NCBI GenBank assembly: GCA_009744235.1
Contig: WPHV01000006.1
Span: 124,001-188,000 of the forward strand
Direction of reading: 5' to 3'
From: Gillisella vitis
Lineage (GTDB): Bacteria > Pseudomonadota > Alphaproteobacteria > Rhizobiales > Rhizobiaceae
Length of the DNA: 64,000 nucleotides
Positions 38,039 to 46,348 of the stretch are shown one piece after another; within the stretch, counting starts at the first letter, position 1; every line of letters begins with the position of its first letter. The notes under the pieces were generated by a model, which was given only the letters and a program-made list of their open reading frames with translations, did no database searches and was not told the DNA's origin. A program made the position numbers and the translations under genes.

Positions 38039-39010
38039 ATGGACAATTTCGATATGATCGTCAGCATCCTGGGCTCCACGGTGCGTCTGTCGATCCCGCT
38101 GATTTTCACGGCGCTGGCCGGGCTGTTTTCCGAAAGGGCCGGGGTTTTCGACATCGGGTTGGAAGGCAAGATGCTGGCCGGTGCTTTCGCGGCAGCCTGC
38201 GTTGCTTATCTCACCGGCTCGGCCTGGGCGGGGCTGGCGGGCGGCATTGCGGTTTCCATCGGCTTTTCGCTGATCCACGGCTTTGCCTCGATCACCAATC
38301 GCGGCAACCAGATCATTTCCGGCGTGGCGCTGAATTTCGTCGCAGCTGGGCTGACAGCGGTCTTGGGACAGGCCTGGTTCAGCCAGGGCGGACGCACCCC
38401 ACAGCTGCCGGGCGATGCCCGCTTTCAGCCAATCGTGTTGCCGGGTGCCGAGGCCCTGCGTGACGTGCCGTTTCTCGGTCCTCTCTATGCCAATGTCGTT
38501 TCCGGTAACAATGCCTTGACCTATCTGGCCTTTCTGGCCGTGCCGCTGAGCTGGTGGGTGCTCTATCGCACCCGTTTTGGCCTCAGGCTGCGGGCCGTGG
38601 GTGAAAATCCAGGTGCGGTCGATACGGCAGGGATTTCCGTTGCTTGGCTGCGCTACCGGGCGGTGATTGTTGCAGGCTTTCTCTGCGGCTTTGCCGGAGC
38701 CTATCTCGCCATCGCCCAATCGGCGGCCTTCATCCGCGATATGTCGGCGGGCAAGGGCTATATCGCGCTCGCCGCGCTGATCTTTGCCAAATGGAAGCCG
38801 GTGCCTGTGATGTTCGCCTGCCTGCTGTTCGGCTTTCTCGATGCGATGTCCAATTTCATGCAGGGCAAGGCGGTTCCGGGCATTGGCGAAGTGCCGGTAC
38901 AGATTTTCCAGGCTCTGCCCTATATTCTCACCTGTATTCTGCTGGCTGGCTTTATCGGGGCGGCCAATGGTCCCAAGGCGGGCGGCGTGCCCTATGTGAA
39001 GGAACGGTAA
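38039..39010 (+). CDS. Nucleoside ABC transporter permease (second)
   Basis: This partner permease of 323 residues has the family motif FDIGLEGKMLAGAFAAA and the later SAAFIRDMSAGKGYIALAAL. It is very hydrophobic throughout. It lies 12 nt after the first permease and 1 nt before cdd, so import and catabolism are co-expressed. Confidence 0.94.
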   Translation: MDNFDMIVSILGSTVRLSIPLIFTALAGLFSERAGVFDIGLEGKMLAGAFAAACVAYLTGSAWAGLAGGIAVSIGFSLIHGFASITNRGNQIISGVALNFVAAGLTAVLGQAWFSQGGRTPQLPGDARFQPIVLPGAEALRDVPFLGPLYANVVSGNNALTYLAFLAVPLSWWVLYRTRFGLRLRAVGENPGAVDTAGISVAWLRYRAVIVAGFLCGFAGAYLAIAQSAAFIRDMSAGKGYIALAALIFAKWKPVPVMFACLLFGFLDAMSNFMQGKAVPGIGEVPVQIFQALPYILTCILLAGFIGAANGPKAGGVPYVKER

Positions 39011-39011
39011 T

Positions 39012-39404
39012 ATGTCTCACGACCTGTTCGAGGCGGCCCGCGATGCCATGCGCCATGCGCATGCGCCCTATTCGAAATTTCCGGTCGGCGCTGCGATCCG
39101 CGCCGATGATGGCAAGATCTATGTCGGCGCCAATATCGAGAACCTGTCTTTTCCTCAAGGCTGGTGCGCCGAGCCTACGGCTATCGGCTGCATGATCATG
39201 GGCGGCGGACGGAAGATCGTTGAGATCGCCGTCATCGCTGAAAAGCTGGCGCTCTGCCCGCCATGCGGCGGCTGCCGTCAGAAAATCCGGGAATTTGCTT
39301 CGCCCGAGACGAAAATCTACCTCTGCGACGAGGTGGGCGTGCAAAAGGTGATGAGCATGGACGAGTTGCTGCCCTTCAGCTTCGAGACGGATACACTCGG
39401 ATGA
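39012..39404 (+). CDS. cdd: Cytidine deaminase
   Basis: Cdd deaminates cytidine and deoxycytidine to (deoxy)uridine. The 130-residue protein is the short homotetrameric type with zinc ligands Cys52, Cys85 and Cys88 (CAE and PCGGC) and catalytic Glu54. Its stop overlaps the phosphorylase start by ATGA. Its position after the nucleoside permeases shows that imported cytidine is fed into deoA-type phosphorolysis. Confidence 0.96.
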   Translation: MSHDLFEAARDAMRHAHAPYSKFPVGAAIRADDGKIYVGANIENLSFPQGWCAEPTAIGCMIMGGGRKIVEIAVIAEKLALCPPCGGCRQKIREFASPETKIYLCDEVGVQKVMSMDELLPFSFETDTLG

Positions 39405-40210
39405 CCCCGGCGGTCGATTTGCTCATCGACAGGCTGAACGGGCTTCTGCCACGCATCGCCATCGTGCTCGGTTCCGGCCTTGGCGGGTTGGTGGACGAAG
39501 TGGAGAACGCGGTTCGAATTCCCTTTGCCGACATACCGGGTTTTCCGCAGGGCGGCGTTTCCGGCCATGCCAAGGAGCTGGTGGCCGGGCTTTTCGCTGG
39601 CCAGCCGATTATCATGCTGGCGGGCCGGGTGCATTATTACGAGGCGGGCGATGCGGCAGCCATGCGGCTGCCCATCGAGACGCTGGCAGCGCTTGGAGTC
39701 ACGACGCTGATCCTGACCAATGCCGCCGGTTCCTTGCGGGCCGATATGCCGCCCGGTTCGGTGATGCAGATTACCGATCACATCAATTTCTCCGGCCTCA
39801 ACCCGCTGATCGGCGAGGCGGGGGATGGCCGGTTCGTCGGTATGACCCAGGCCTATGACGGAGAATTGGCCGAGGCCATGCGCCGGGCGGCAGACGCTGA
39901 AGATATGTCCCTGTCATCCGGTGTCTATATGTGGTTTTCTGGACCAAGTTTTGAGACGCCAGCGGAAATCCGCATGGCGCGGACGTTGGGTGCCGATGCG
40001 GTCGGCATGTCCACCGTGCCGGAAGTCATTCTGGCAAGGTTTTTTGGCCTGAAGGTTGCGGCGGCGTCGGTTATCACCAATTATGGAGCAGGGATGACGG
40101 GCGCCGAACTCAGCCACGAGGAGACCAAGGACATGGCCCCGATTGGCGGGAGACGGCTTGCCGCCATCCTCAAGCGAATGATCGTTCATGGAGGAGCAGA
40201 TCTTGGATAG
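39401..40210 (+). CDS. Purine nucleoside phosphorylase
   Basis: This 269-residue trimeric-type (PNP/MTAP family) phosphorylase splits inosine, guanosine or xanthosine to base plus ribose-1-phosphate. Motifs seen are IVLGSGLGGL near residue 20, the phosphate/ribose segments GRVHYYEAG and LTNAAGSL, and SGPSFETPAEIR. It could be called punA or xapA; specificity is not readable. The start is set by ATGA overlap with cdd; an upstream extension in frame is cdd shadow. Confidence 0.93.
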   Translation: MTPAVDLLIDRLNGLLPRIAIVLGSGLGGLVDEVENAVRIPFADIPGFPQGGVSGHAKELVAGLFAGQPIIMLAGRVHYYEAGDAAAMRLPIETLAALGVTTLILTNAAGSLRADMPPGSVMQITDHINFSGLNPLIGEAGDGRFVGMTQAYDGELAEAMRRAADAEDMSLSSGVYMWFSGPSFETPAEIRMARTLGADAVGMSTVPEVILARFFGLKVAAASVITNYGAGMTGAELSHEETKDMAPIGGRRLAAILKRMIVHGGADLG

Positions 40211-40976
40211 CCGTGAACTGCGCGAATGCGCTTCCGTTGCCCTGTCGGTGCTGGATCTGACCAATCTGAAAGACGATTGCAGACCCGAAGAGATCGATGA
40301 ACTGTGCGCCCGTGCCGTAACGCCATTTGGCCATACGGCGGCGATCTGCATCTGGCCGCGCTTTGTCGCCCAGGCGCGTGGCCTGCTTGGTCACGACGGT
40401 CAGTTGAAAATCGCAACGGTGGTCAATTTCCCCTCGGGTGATCTTGAGGTTGCGGCGGTGGTCGCCGAAACCGAAGCGGCTCTGGCCGACGGCGCCGACG
40501 AGATCGATCTGGTCATTCCCTACCGGGCTTTTATCGAAGGCGATGAAACGGCCGTGATGGAGATGATCCGGGCTGTGAGGGCCGTGATCGCCTCGCCCGC
40601 AATTCTCAAGGTCATTCTGGAAACCGGCGAGTTGAAAAGCGCGGCCCTGACCCGTCGTGCCTCACAGATCGCGATTGCGGAAGGAGCCGATTTCATCAAG
40701 ACATCGACTGGTAAGGTCGCGGTCAACGCCACCCTTGAGGCAGCCGATATCATGCTCCAGGAAATCCGCGACAGCGGCCGCAAGGTCGGCTTCAAGCCGG
40801 CGGGTGGCATTTCCACAGTCAAGGATGCCAGCCTTTATTTCCGCCACGCCAGTGCGATCATGGGGGATGACTGGGTGATGCCATCCACCTTCCGCTTCGG
40901 CGCGTCGGGCCTTTTGAACGATATCCTGGCCATTCTATCCGGCGAAAAATCCTCGGCCCCAGCTAGCGGCTATTGA
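40203..40976 (+). CDS. deoC: Deoxyribose-phosphate aldolase
   Basis: DeoC cleaves deoxyribose-5-phosphate to glyceraldehyde-3-phosphate and acetaldehyde. With the TTG start preceded by GGAGGAG (6-nt spacer) the product is 257 residues, matching the family. An ATG 15 nt upstream has no ribosome site. Catalytic residues are visible: Asp102 in DEIDLVIP and the Schiff-base Lys166 in DFIKTSTGK. It overlaps the end of the phosphorylase gene. Confidence 0.93.
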   Translation: MDSRELRECASVALSVLDLTNLKDDCRPEEIDELCARAVTPFGHTAAICIWPRFVAQARGLLGHDGQLKIATVVNFPSGDLEVAAVVAETEAALADGADEIDLVIPYRAFIEGDETAVMEMIRAVRAVIASPAILKVILETGELKSAALTRRASQIAIAEGADFIKTSTGKVAVNATLEAADIMLQEIRDSGRKVGFKPAGGISTVKDASLYFRHASAIMGDDWVMPSTFRFGASGLLNDILAILSGEKSSAPASGY

Positions 40977-40977
40977 T

Positions 40978-42297
40978 ATGCAGGCCGTGGAAATCATTCG
41001 CCGCAAGCGCGACGGGGCGGAGCTTTCCAGTGCCGATCTCCAGACCTTCATCCGCGCCCTGAGCCGGGATGAATTGTCGGAAGGGCAGATCGCCGCTTTT
41101 GCCATGGCGGTCTTCCTGCGGGGTATGAGCGATGCCGAGACGGTGGCGCTGACCTTGGCGATGCGCGACAGCGGTACGGTTCTATCGTGGAAGACGGCGG
41201 GCCGTCCGGTGGCCGACAAGCATTCCACCGGCGGCGTCGGCGACAATGTCTCGTTGATGCTGGCCCCGATGATGGCCGCCTGCGGGCTGGCGGTGCCGAT
41301 GATTTCCGGGCGGGGCCTTGGTCATACCGGGGGGACGTTGGACAAGCTGGAATCAATACCCGGCTATGATATTGCGCCCGATGCCTCGGTCTTCCATGTC
41401 TTGGTGGAGGAGATTGGCTGCGCCATCATCGGCCAGACCGCTGATCTCGCCCCCGCCGACAAACGGCTTTACGCGGTCCGCGATGTGACGGCGACGGTGG
41501 AATCCGTGCCGCTGATTACCGCCTCCATTCTTTCCAAGAAACTCGCCAGCGGGCTGGAAAGCCTAGTGATGGATGTCAAGTTCGGCAATGGCGCCTTCAT
41601 GGGTCAGGTGGAAGAGGCCCGGGCGCTTGCACGCTCACTGGTGGCGGTCGCCAATGGCGCAGGCACCAGAACCTCTGCGCTGCTGACCGATATGAACGAA
41701 CCCTTAGCGGATTGTGCAGGCAATGCCGTGGAAATAGCCAATGCAGTTGCCTTCCTGCGAGGGGAGAAGGCTGGAACCCGGCTGGAAACCGTGACACTGG
41801 CGCTCGGTGCCGAAATGCTGGTCAATGCCGGGGTCGAGCCGGATCGTGACGCTGCTGACATCAGGTGTCGCCAAGCCCTGGACAGCGGTCGGGCTGCCGA
41901 GATTTTCGGACGCATGGTGCATGGTCTGGGCGGGCCGGTGGATTTCATCGACAGGGTTGGGCAATATCTCCCCAAATCGGTGCTGGATATTCCGGTTCTT
42001 GCCACGCAATCCGGCTTCATTTCCACGGTTGCTACGCGCGATATCGGTTTTGCGGTGATCGACCTTGGCGGTGGTCGCCGCCGCCCCTCGGACAGGATTG
42101 ACCATTCGGTTGGCTTCAGCGGCTTCCTGCGGGTGGGGACCGCTGTTACCAAAGGCGACGTTCTGGCTGTGGTCCATGCCGCCGATGAGGTTAGCGGCAC
42201 CCGCGCCGCGCAGGTCATCGCGGCAAGCTATGCCATCGGCGATGAGGCACCTGCCCCTGTGTCTGCGGTGGTTGAACGGCTCAACTCTCAATCGTGA
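40978..42297 (+). CDS. deoA: Thymidine phosphorylase
   Basis: This 439-residue pyrimidine nucleoside phosphorylase has the signature KHSTGGVGDNVSLMLAPM (about 80-97) and the family region SGRGLGHTGGTLDKLESIPG. It releases thymine or uracil and (deoxy)ribose-1-phosphate, whose further use needs deoB (12 kb) and deoC. Last gene of the operon; its 3' end overlaps the convergent phnF gene by 17 bp. Confidence 0.96.
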   Translation: MQAVEIIRRKRDGAELSSADLQTFIRALSRDELSEGQIAAFAMAVFLRGMSDAETVALTLAMRDSGTVLSWKTAGRPVADKHSTGGVGDNVSLMLAPMMAACGLAVPMISGRGLGHTGGTLDKLESIPGYDIAPDASVFHVLVEEIGCAIIGQTADLAPADKRLYAVRDVTATVESVPLITASILSKKLASGLESLVMDVKFGNGAFMGQVEEARALARSLVAVANGAGTRTSALLTDMNEPLADCAGNAVEIANAVAFLRGEKAGTRLETVTLALGAEMLVNAGVEPDRDAADIRCRQALDSGRAAEIFGRMVHGLGGPVDFIDRVGQYLPKSVLDIPVLATQSGFISTVATRDIGFAVIDLGGGRRRPSDRIDHSVGFSGFLRVGTAVTKGDVLAVVHAADEVSGTRAAQVIAASYAIGDEAPAPVSAVVERLNSQS

Positions 42298-43033
42298 ACT
42301 GCACCCTGTCGGCGGGAAAGCGTGTCACGGCATATTGAACCGGCGCGCCGTCCAGATCGGTGTTCAGGGCCTTTGTGATCATCACGATGGCACCGGGTGA
42401 CAGGCCCAGTTCATCCCGGTCGGAAGGATCGGCATGGACGGCGCTGATGTCGGTGCGCACGCGCAGATAATCGGCAAGGCCGCAGGCGGCGAAGGCGGCG
42501 GTGATTGAGCCGCTCTGCCGATATGCCACATCGATCCCTTCGAAACGGGGCAGGGGAAACCAGCTGGTAGAGCGTGACACGGCCCGGCTATCCGCTTTGC
42601 GCAGCACTTCCAGCCGGATCACCCGAACGCCGTCTGCCAATTGCAAATGTTCCATCAGATCCGAGCTGGGTTTCTCGACGGCGCTTTCCAGCAACAAACC
42701 TTCAAGCGCCCGCGCCTGACCGCCGATTCCGGGCGTGAAACGGGTGCGTTTTGAAATCGGAAAACTGATCCGATCCCGTCGCTCGATCAGTGTGCCGCGT
42801 CCCTGAACCGCGCGCACGATCCCCTCCTGGGCAAGGGCTGCCAGCGCGCTGCGCACCGTATGTCTGTTGACGCCAAATTCTCCGGCCAGAATCGTTTCCG
42901 GCGGCACCATGCCCGTCGTGTCATAGGTGCCATCGCTGATCGATACCCGGATTCGATCAGCAATCTGGCGCCAAAGCGCCACGCCGGTCTGTCTTTCGAT
43001 TGCTTTTTGTCCCGCCACTTTCTGCACCGTCAT
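42281..43033 (-). CDS. phnF: GntR/HutC-family phosphonate regulator PhnF
   Basis: The 250-residue regulator has a GntR winged-helix domain (about 20-88, with FGVNRHTVRSALAALAQEGI) and a HutC/UTRA ligand-binding domain (about 100-248). It is divergent from phnG, with an 84-nt gap carrying a palindrome and a Pho-box-like repeat. PhnF proteins repress phn genes; the ligand here is unknown. The 3' end overlaps deoA, leaving no room for a terminator between the two operons. Confidence 0.93.
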   Translation of the reverse strand: MTVQKVAGQKAIERQTGVALWRQIADRIRVSISDGTYDTTGMVPPETILAGEFGVNRHTVRSALAALAQEGIVRAVQGRGTLIERRDRISFPISKRTRFTPGIGGQARALEGLLLESAVEKPSSDLMEHLQLADGVRVIRLEVLRKADSRAVSRSTSWFPLPRFEGIDVAYRQSGSITAAFAACGLADYLRVRTDISAVHADPSDRDELGLSPGAIVMITKALNTDLDGAPVQYAVTRFPADRVQFTIES

Positions 43034-43049
43034 GTCACACGCTTGTCAT
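43032..43049 (+). promoter_or_regulatory. Putative Pho box upstream of phnG
   Basis: ATGTCAC-ACGC-TTGTCAT is a 7-4-7 direct repeat close to the PhoB consensus CTGTCAT-N4-CTGTCAT. It lies 69 nt before phnG and overlaps the phnF start codon. This placement fits activation of the C-P lyase operon under phosphate limitation. Confidence 0.6.
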
Positions 43050-43083
43050 CCCGGAGGAATATTTGTAAAGATAAGTTGTATGG

Positions 43084-43103
43084 TTGTCTATATTAATAGA
43101 CAA
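43084..43103. promoter_or_regulatory. Putative PhnF operator
   Basis: TTGTCTAT-ATTA-ATAGACAA is a perfect 8-bp inverted repeat with a 4-nt centre, 14 nt before the phnG start. Size and symmetry fit a HutC-type dimer. It lies downstream of the Pho box, in a position to block transcription. Confidence 0.65.
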
Positions 43104-43117
43104 ATGGAGATTTGACA

Positions 43118-43585
43118 ATGGGCGCACGAGCAAAAAGTGCAAATCCGGATGATGTGCATCGAAAAAGAGTTGTCGACCTTTTGGCCGCGGCCCATCTGGA
43201 CGAATTGAAGGTGCTGTGGAGCGGGCTGCCGTTTGCGCCGGAAGCACAATTCCTGCGCGGACCGGAGACTGGCTTGGTCATGGTGCGTGGACGTATCGGT
43301 GGCGGCGGCGCGTCCTTCAATCTGGGTGAAGTAACGGTGACGCGGGCGACATGCAGGCTGGCATCCGGCCAGGTCGGGCATGCCCAGGCACTTGGCACGT
43401 CAAAGGAAAAGGCGCGTCTCTCAGCGATTTTCGACGCTCTTTGGCAGGATGACGCGCATCGCGACAAGATTGAGCCGTTGTTGGCGGCTGTGGAGCGGCG
43501 TCTGAATGAAGGCGACCGCATCAAGGCGGAGCAGGTGGCGGCAACGAAGGTGGATTTCTTCACCATGGTCAGAGGAGAAGACTGA
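43118..43585 (+). CDS. phnG: C-P lyase core subunit PhnG
   Basis: PhnG is part of the PhnGHIJ core that couples phosphonate to ATP-derived ribose. The 155-residue protein shows the family stretch ETGLVMVRGRIGGGGASFNL and the GEVTVTRATCRL segment. The ATG has GGAG 8 nt upstream; the frame opens two codons earlier at TTG. It is the first gene of the main phn operon and is coupled to phnH by TGATG. Confidence 0.94.
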   Translation: MGARAKSANPDDVHRKRVVDLLAAAHLDELKVLWSGLPFAPEAQFLRGPETGLVMVRGRIGGGGASFNLGEVTVTRATCRLASGQVGHAQALGTSKEKARLSAIFDALWQDDAHRDKIEPLLAAVERRLNEGDRIKAEQVAATKVDFFTMVRGED

Positions 43586-44190
43586 TGCTCGAAGCGGAAA
43601 GCCTGACCGGCGGTTTTTCTCAACCAGTATTTGAGGCGCAAAGCGTGTTTCGTGCCGTCATGGACGGTATGGCCCGGCCCGGCACCCACCAGACTGTCGC
43701 CCTATCGCTGCAACCGCCATCCCCTTTCGGTCTGGCGCAGGCGGCCATTGCATTGACGCTGTGTGACGTCGATACCCGCGTCTGGCTGAGCGGCGGACTT
43801 GCCAAAAGTGCCGTGCCCGCCTGGCTGAGCTTTCACACCGGCGCTGGGACGACAGCCGACAAGACCGAAGCGCAGTTTGCGTTTTTCGAAGCAGGCAGCC
43901 CGCTTGCGGCATTCGCGCAATTTTCCACCGGCACGCAGGACTATCCTGATCGCTCGGTGACCCTTGTTTATGACGTGGCCAGTCTCGATGGCGGCCAACC
44001 GCTCACCCTGAAGGGTCCCGGCATCCAAGACCGGACTATAATCGCTCCGCTTGGCTTGCCGGACGGTTTTCTGCGTCATTGGCAGGACAATCATGCCCTG
44101 TTTCCGCGCGGCGTCGATGTGATTTTCACCGCCGGTCGGGATTTTCTCTGCCTGCCGCGCAGCTGCGCGATCCTACACGAGGAGGCGTAA
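43585..44190 (+). CDS. phnH: C-P lyase core subunit PhnH
   Basis: PhnH (201 aa) is a non-catalytic, PLP-transferase-fold-like subunit of the C-P lyase core. The N-terminal pattern GGFSQPVFEAQSVFRAVMDG and the later LPRSCAI ending match the family. It overlaps phnG by one base and ends directly before the phnI ATG. Confidence 0.94.
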   Translation: MLEAESLTGGFSQPVFEAQSVFRAVMDGMARPGTHQTVALSLQPPSPFGLAQAAIALTLCDVDTRVWLSGGLAKSAVPAWLSFHTGAGTTADKTEAQFAFFEAGSPLAAFAQFSTGTQDYPDRSVTLVYDVASLDGGQPLTLKGPGIQDRTIIAPLGLPDGFLRHWQDNHALFPRGVDVIFTAGRDFLCLPRSCAILHEEA

Positions 44191-45297
44191 ATGTATGTTG
44201 CTGTAAAGGGCGGCGAGACCGCCATTGCCAATGCCCACAGCCTGCTGGCCGACCGTCGCCGGGGTGATCGAAGCCTGCCGACAATGACCGTCGATCAGAT
44301 TGTCGAGCAATTGGCGCTGGCGGTTGGCCGCGTCATGGCCGAGGCCTCGCTTTATGATCGCAAGCTCGCGGCGTTGGCCATCAAGCAGGCACGGGGCGAT
44401 ATGATCGAGGCGATTTTCCTGCTGCGCGCCTATCGCACCACGCTGCCGCGGTTTGGTCTGTCGGAGCCTGTCGATACCGGTGCAATGCGGATCGAGCGCC
44501 GGATTTCCGCCACCTACAAGGACCTGCCCGGCGGCCAGCTGCTAGGTCCGACCTTCGACTATACCCACCGTCTGCTCGACCCGTCCCTGTTGGAAGAAGG
44601 CGAGGTGAAGCCACCAGTCCAGAAAACGCCGACCGGTGAAGCCGCCATGCGGGTCTCCGACATCCTGCGTGAGGAAGGGTTGATCGAACCCGATGGTGAT
44701 ATGCCTGAAGATCATCAGGCGGGTGATATTACCCGCCAGCCCATCGAGTTTCCGATGGCGCGGGATCTGAGACTGCAATCGCTGGCTCGTGGCGATGAAG
44801 GCTTTCTTCTGGCCCTCGCTTACTCCACCCAGCGCGGCTATGGCCGCAGCCATCCTTTTGCGGGGGAAATCCGCTTGGGTGAGGTCGAAGTGGAGATGGA
44901 TGTGCCGGAGCTTGGCTTTGCCGTGTCGCTTGGGCGTATTCAGGTCACGGAATGCCAGATGGTCAACCAGTTCAAGGGATCGTCAAAGGCCCCGCCGCAA
45001 TTCACCCGGGGCTATGGCCTGGTGTTTGGACAGAGTGAGCGCAAGGCGATGGCCATGTCGCTGGTGGATCGGTCACTGCGCGCCGAAGAACTGGGCGAAG
45101 ATATCACCGCCCCTGCCCAGGACCAGGAATTTGTGTTGTCCCATTGTGACAATGTGCAGGCAACAGGCTTTGTCGAGCATCTGAAGCTGCCGCATTACGT
45201 GGATTTTCAGGCAGAACTCGATCTGGTGCGGCGGATGCAATCCGATCATGAACAGGCCCGCCAGCAAGGGCTGGACCTGAGCGAGGCAGCGGAATGA
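44191..45297 (+). CDS. phnI: C-P lyase core subunit PhnI
   Basis: PhnI (368 aa) displaces adenine from ATP and with PhnGHL makes alpha-D-ribose 1-methylphosphonate 5-triphosphate. Family features are MYVAVKGGETAIANAHSLLA at the N-terminus, the FDYTHRLLDPSLLEEGE segment, and the C-terminal HCDNVQATGFVEHLKLPHY. It begins right at the phnH stop. Unlike other junctions in the operon it is followed by a 142-nt gap. Confidence 0.95.
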   Translation: MYVAVKGGETAIANAHSLLADRRRGDRSLPTMTVDQIVEQLALAVGRVMAEASLYDRKLAALAIKQARGDMIEAIFLLRAYRTTLPRFGLSEPVDTGAMRIERRISATYKDLPGGQLLGPTFDYTHRLLDPSLLEEGEVKPPVQKTPTGEAAMRVSDILREEGLIEPDGDMPEDHQAGDITRQPIEFPMARDLRLQSLARGDEGFLLALAYSTQRGYGRSHPFAGEIRLGEVEVEMDVPELGFAVSLGRIQVTECQMVNQFKGSSKAPPQFTRGYGLVFGQSERKAMAMSLVDRSLRAEELGEDITAPAQDQEFVLSHCDNVQATGFVEHLKLPHYVDFQAELDLVRRMQSDHEQARQQGLDLSEAAE

Positions 45298-45305
45298 CCG
45301 GCCTA

Positions 45306-45395
45306 TCAGTCGTGATCGGCATACCAGACAGCGCAAAGCGTCGAAACGCCCAGCATGAGGGTCACGAAGACGGCGAACATCATTTCGATTTCCAT
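45306..45395 (-). CDS. Candidate antisense membrane microprotein
   Basis: This 29-codon frame lies in the phnI-phnJ gap, opposite to the operon. The peptide opens MEIEMMFAVFVTL and ends AVWYADHD. It is one hydrophobic helix with an acidic N-terminus and polar C-terminus. GGGAG stands 8 nt before the ATG, and codons are strongly GC-ending (GCC, GTC, TTC, GTG, ACC, CTC), as in neighbouring genes. I recognise no family. It would be a small inner-membrane protein if made. Confidence 0.45.
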   Translation of the reverse strand: MEIEMMFAVFVTLMLGVSTLCAVWYADHD

Positions 45396-45439
45396 GCTCA
45401 TTGCTCCCTGTTTGCGAATTTCTGGAAGGGTAACGCACA

Positions 45440-46348
45440 ATGATTACGGAAGTTTCATTAGCGGACGAAATTGCTACTTATAATTTTGCCTATCTGGATG
45501 AGCAGACCAAGCGGATGATCCGCCGGGCGATCCTGAAGGCCATTGCCATCCCCGGTTATCAGGTGCCGTTCGCCTCGCGCGAAATGCCAATGCCCTATGG
45601 CTGGGGTACCGGCGGCGTCCAGGTGACGGCGGCGATCCTTGGGCCGGAAGACGTGTTGAAGGTGATCGACCAGGGCGCCGACGACACCACCAATGCCGTG
45701 TCGATCCGGGCGTTTTTCCAGAAGGTCGCCAATGTGGCGGTCACCACCCATACGGGCGATGCCACCATCATCCAGACCCGCCACCGGATTCCGGAGGAAA
45801 AGCTGCGGGCGGGCCAGGTGCTGGTCTATCAGGTGCCGATCCCGGAGCCTCTGCGCTTCCTGGAGCCGCGCGAGACAGAGACCCGCAAGATGCATGCGTT
45901 GGAAGAATACGGGCTGATGCATGTGAAGCTTTATGAAGACATTGCCCGCAATGGCCGGATTGCCACCACCTATGCCTATCCGGTCAAGGTGGCGGGCCGC
46001 TATGTGATGGACCCGTCTCCGACACCGAAATTCGACAATCCGAAAATGCACCGGTCAGAGGCCCTGCAATTGTTCGGCGCGGGCCGTGAAAAGCGGATCT
46101 ATGCCGTGCCGCCCTATACCGATGTCGTCAGCCTGGATTTCGAGGATCATCCTTTCACGGTGCAAAGCTTCGACAAGCCCTGCGCTCTCTGCGGTGCCGA
46201 GCATGTCTATCTCGATGAAGTGATCCTCGACGACAAGGGCGGGCGAATGTTCGTCTGCTCCGACACGGACCATTGCGAGGATCGCCGCGCCAAAGGTCAT
46301 CGGGGTGAGATGTTGGCCGAAACACAGCATGAGGAGGCTGCCCAGTGA
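45440..46348 (+). CDS. phnJ: C-P lyase catalytic subunit PhnJ
   Basis: PhnJ is the radical-SAM enzyme that breaks the carbon-phosphorus bond of ribose 1-alkylphosphonate 5-phosphate, giving the alkane and a 1,2-cyclic phosphate. The 302-residue protein has Cys248, Cys251, Cys273 and Cys279 (CALC...CSDTDHC). Their spacing of 3, 22 and 6 is identical to the four cluster and active-site cysteines of E. coli PhnJ. It is coupled to phnK by a GTGA overlap. Confidence 0.97.
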   Translation: MITEVSLADEIATYNFAYLDEQTKRMIRRAILKAIAIPGYQVPFASREMPMPYGWGTGGVQVTAAILGPEDVLKVIDQGADDTTNAVSIRAFFQKVANVAVTTHTGDATIIQTRHRIPEEKLRAGQVLVYQVPIPEPLRFLEPRETETRKMHALEEYGLMHVKLYEDIARNGRIATTYAYPVKVAGRYVMDPSPTPKFDNPKMHRSEALQLFGAGREKRIYAVPPYTDVVSLDFEDHPFTVQSFDKPCALCGAEHVYLDEVILDDKGGRMFVCSDTDHCEDRRAKGHRGEMLAETQHEEAAQ

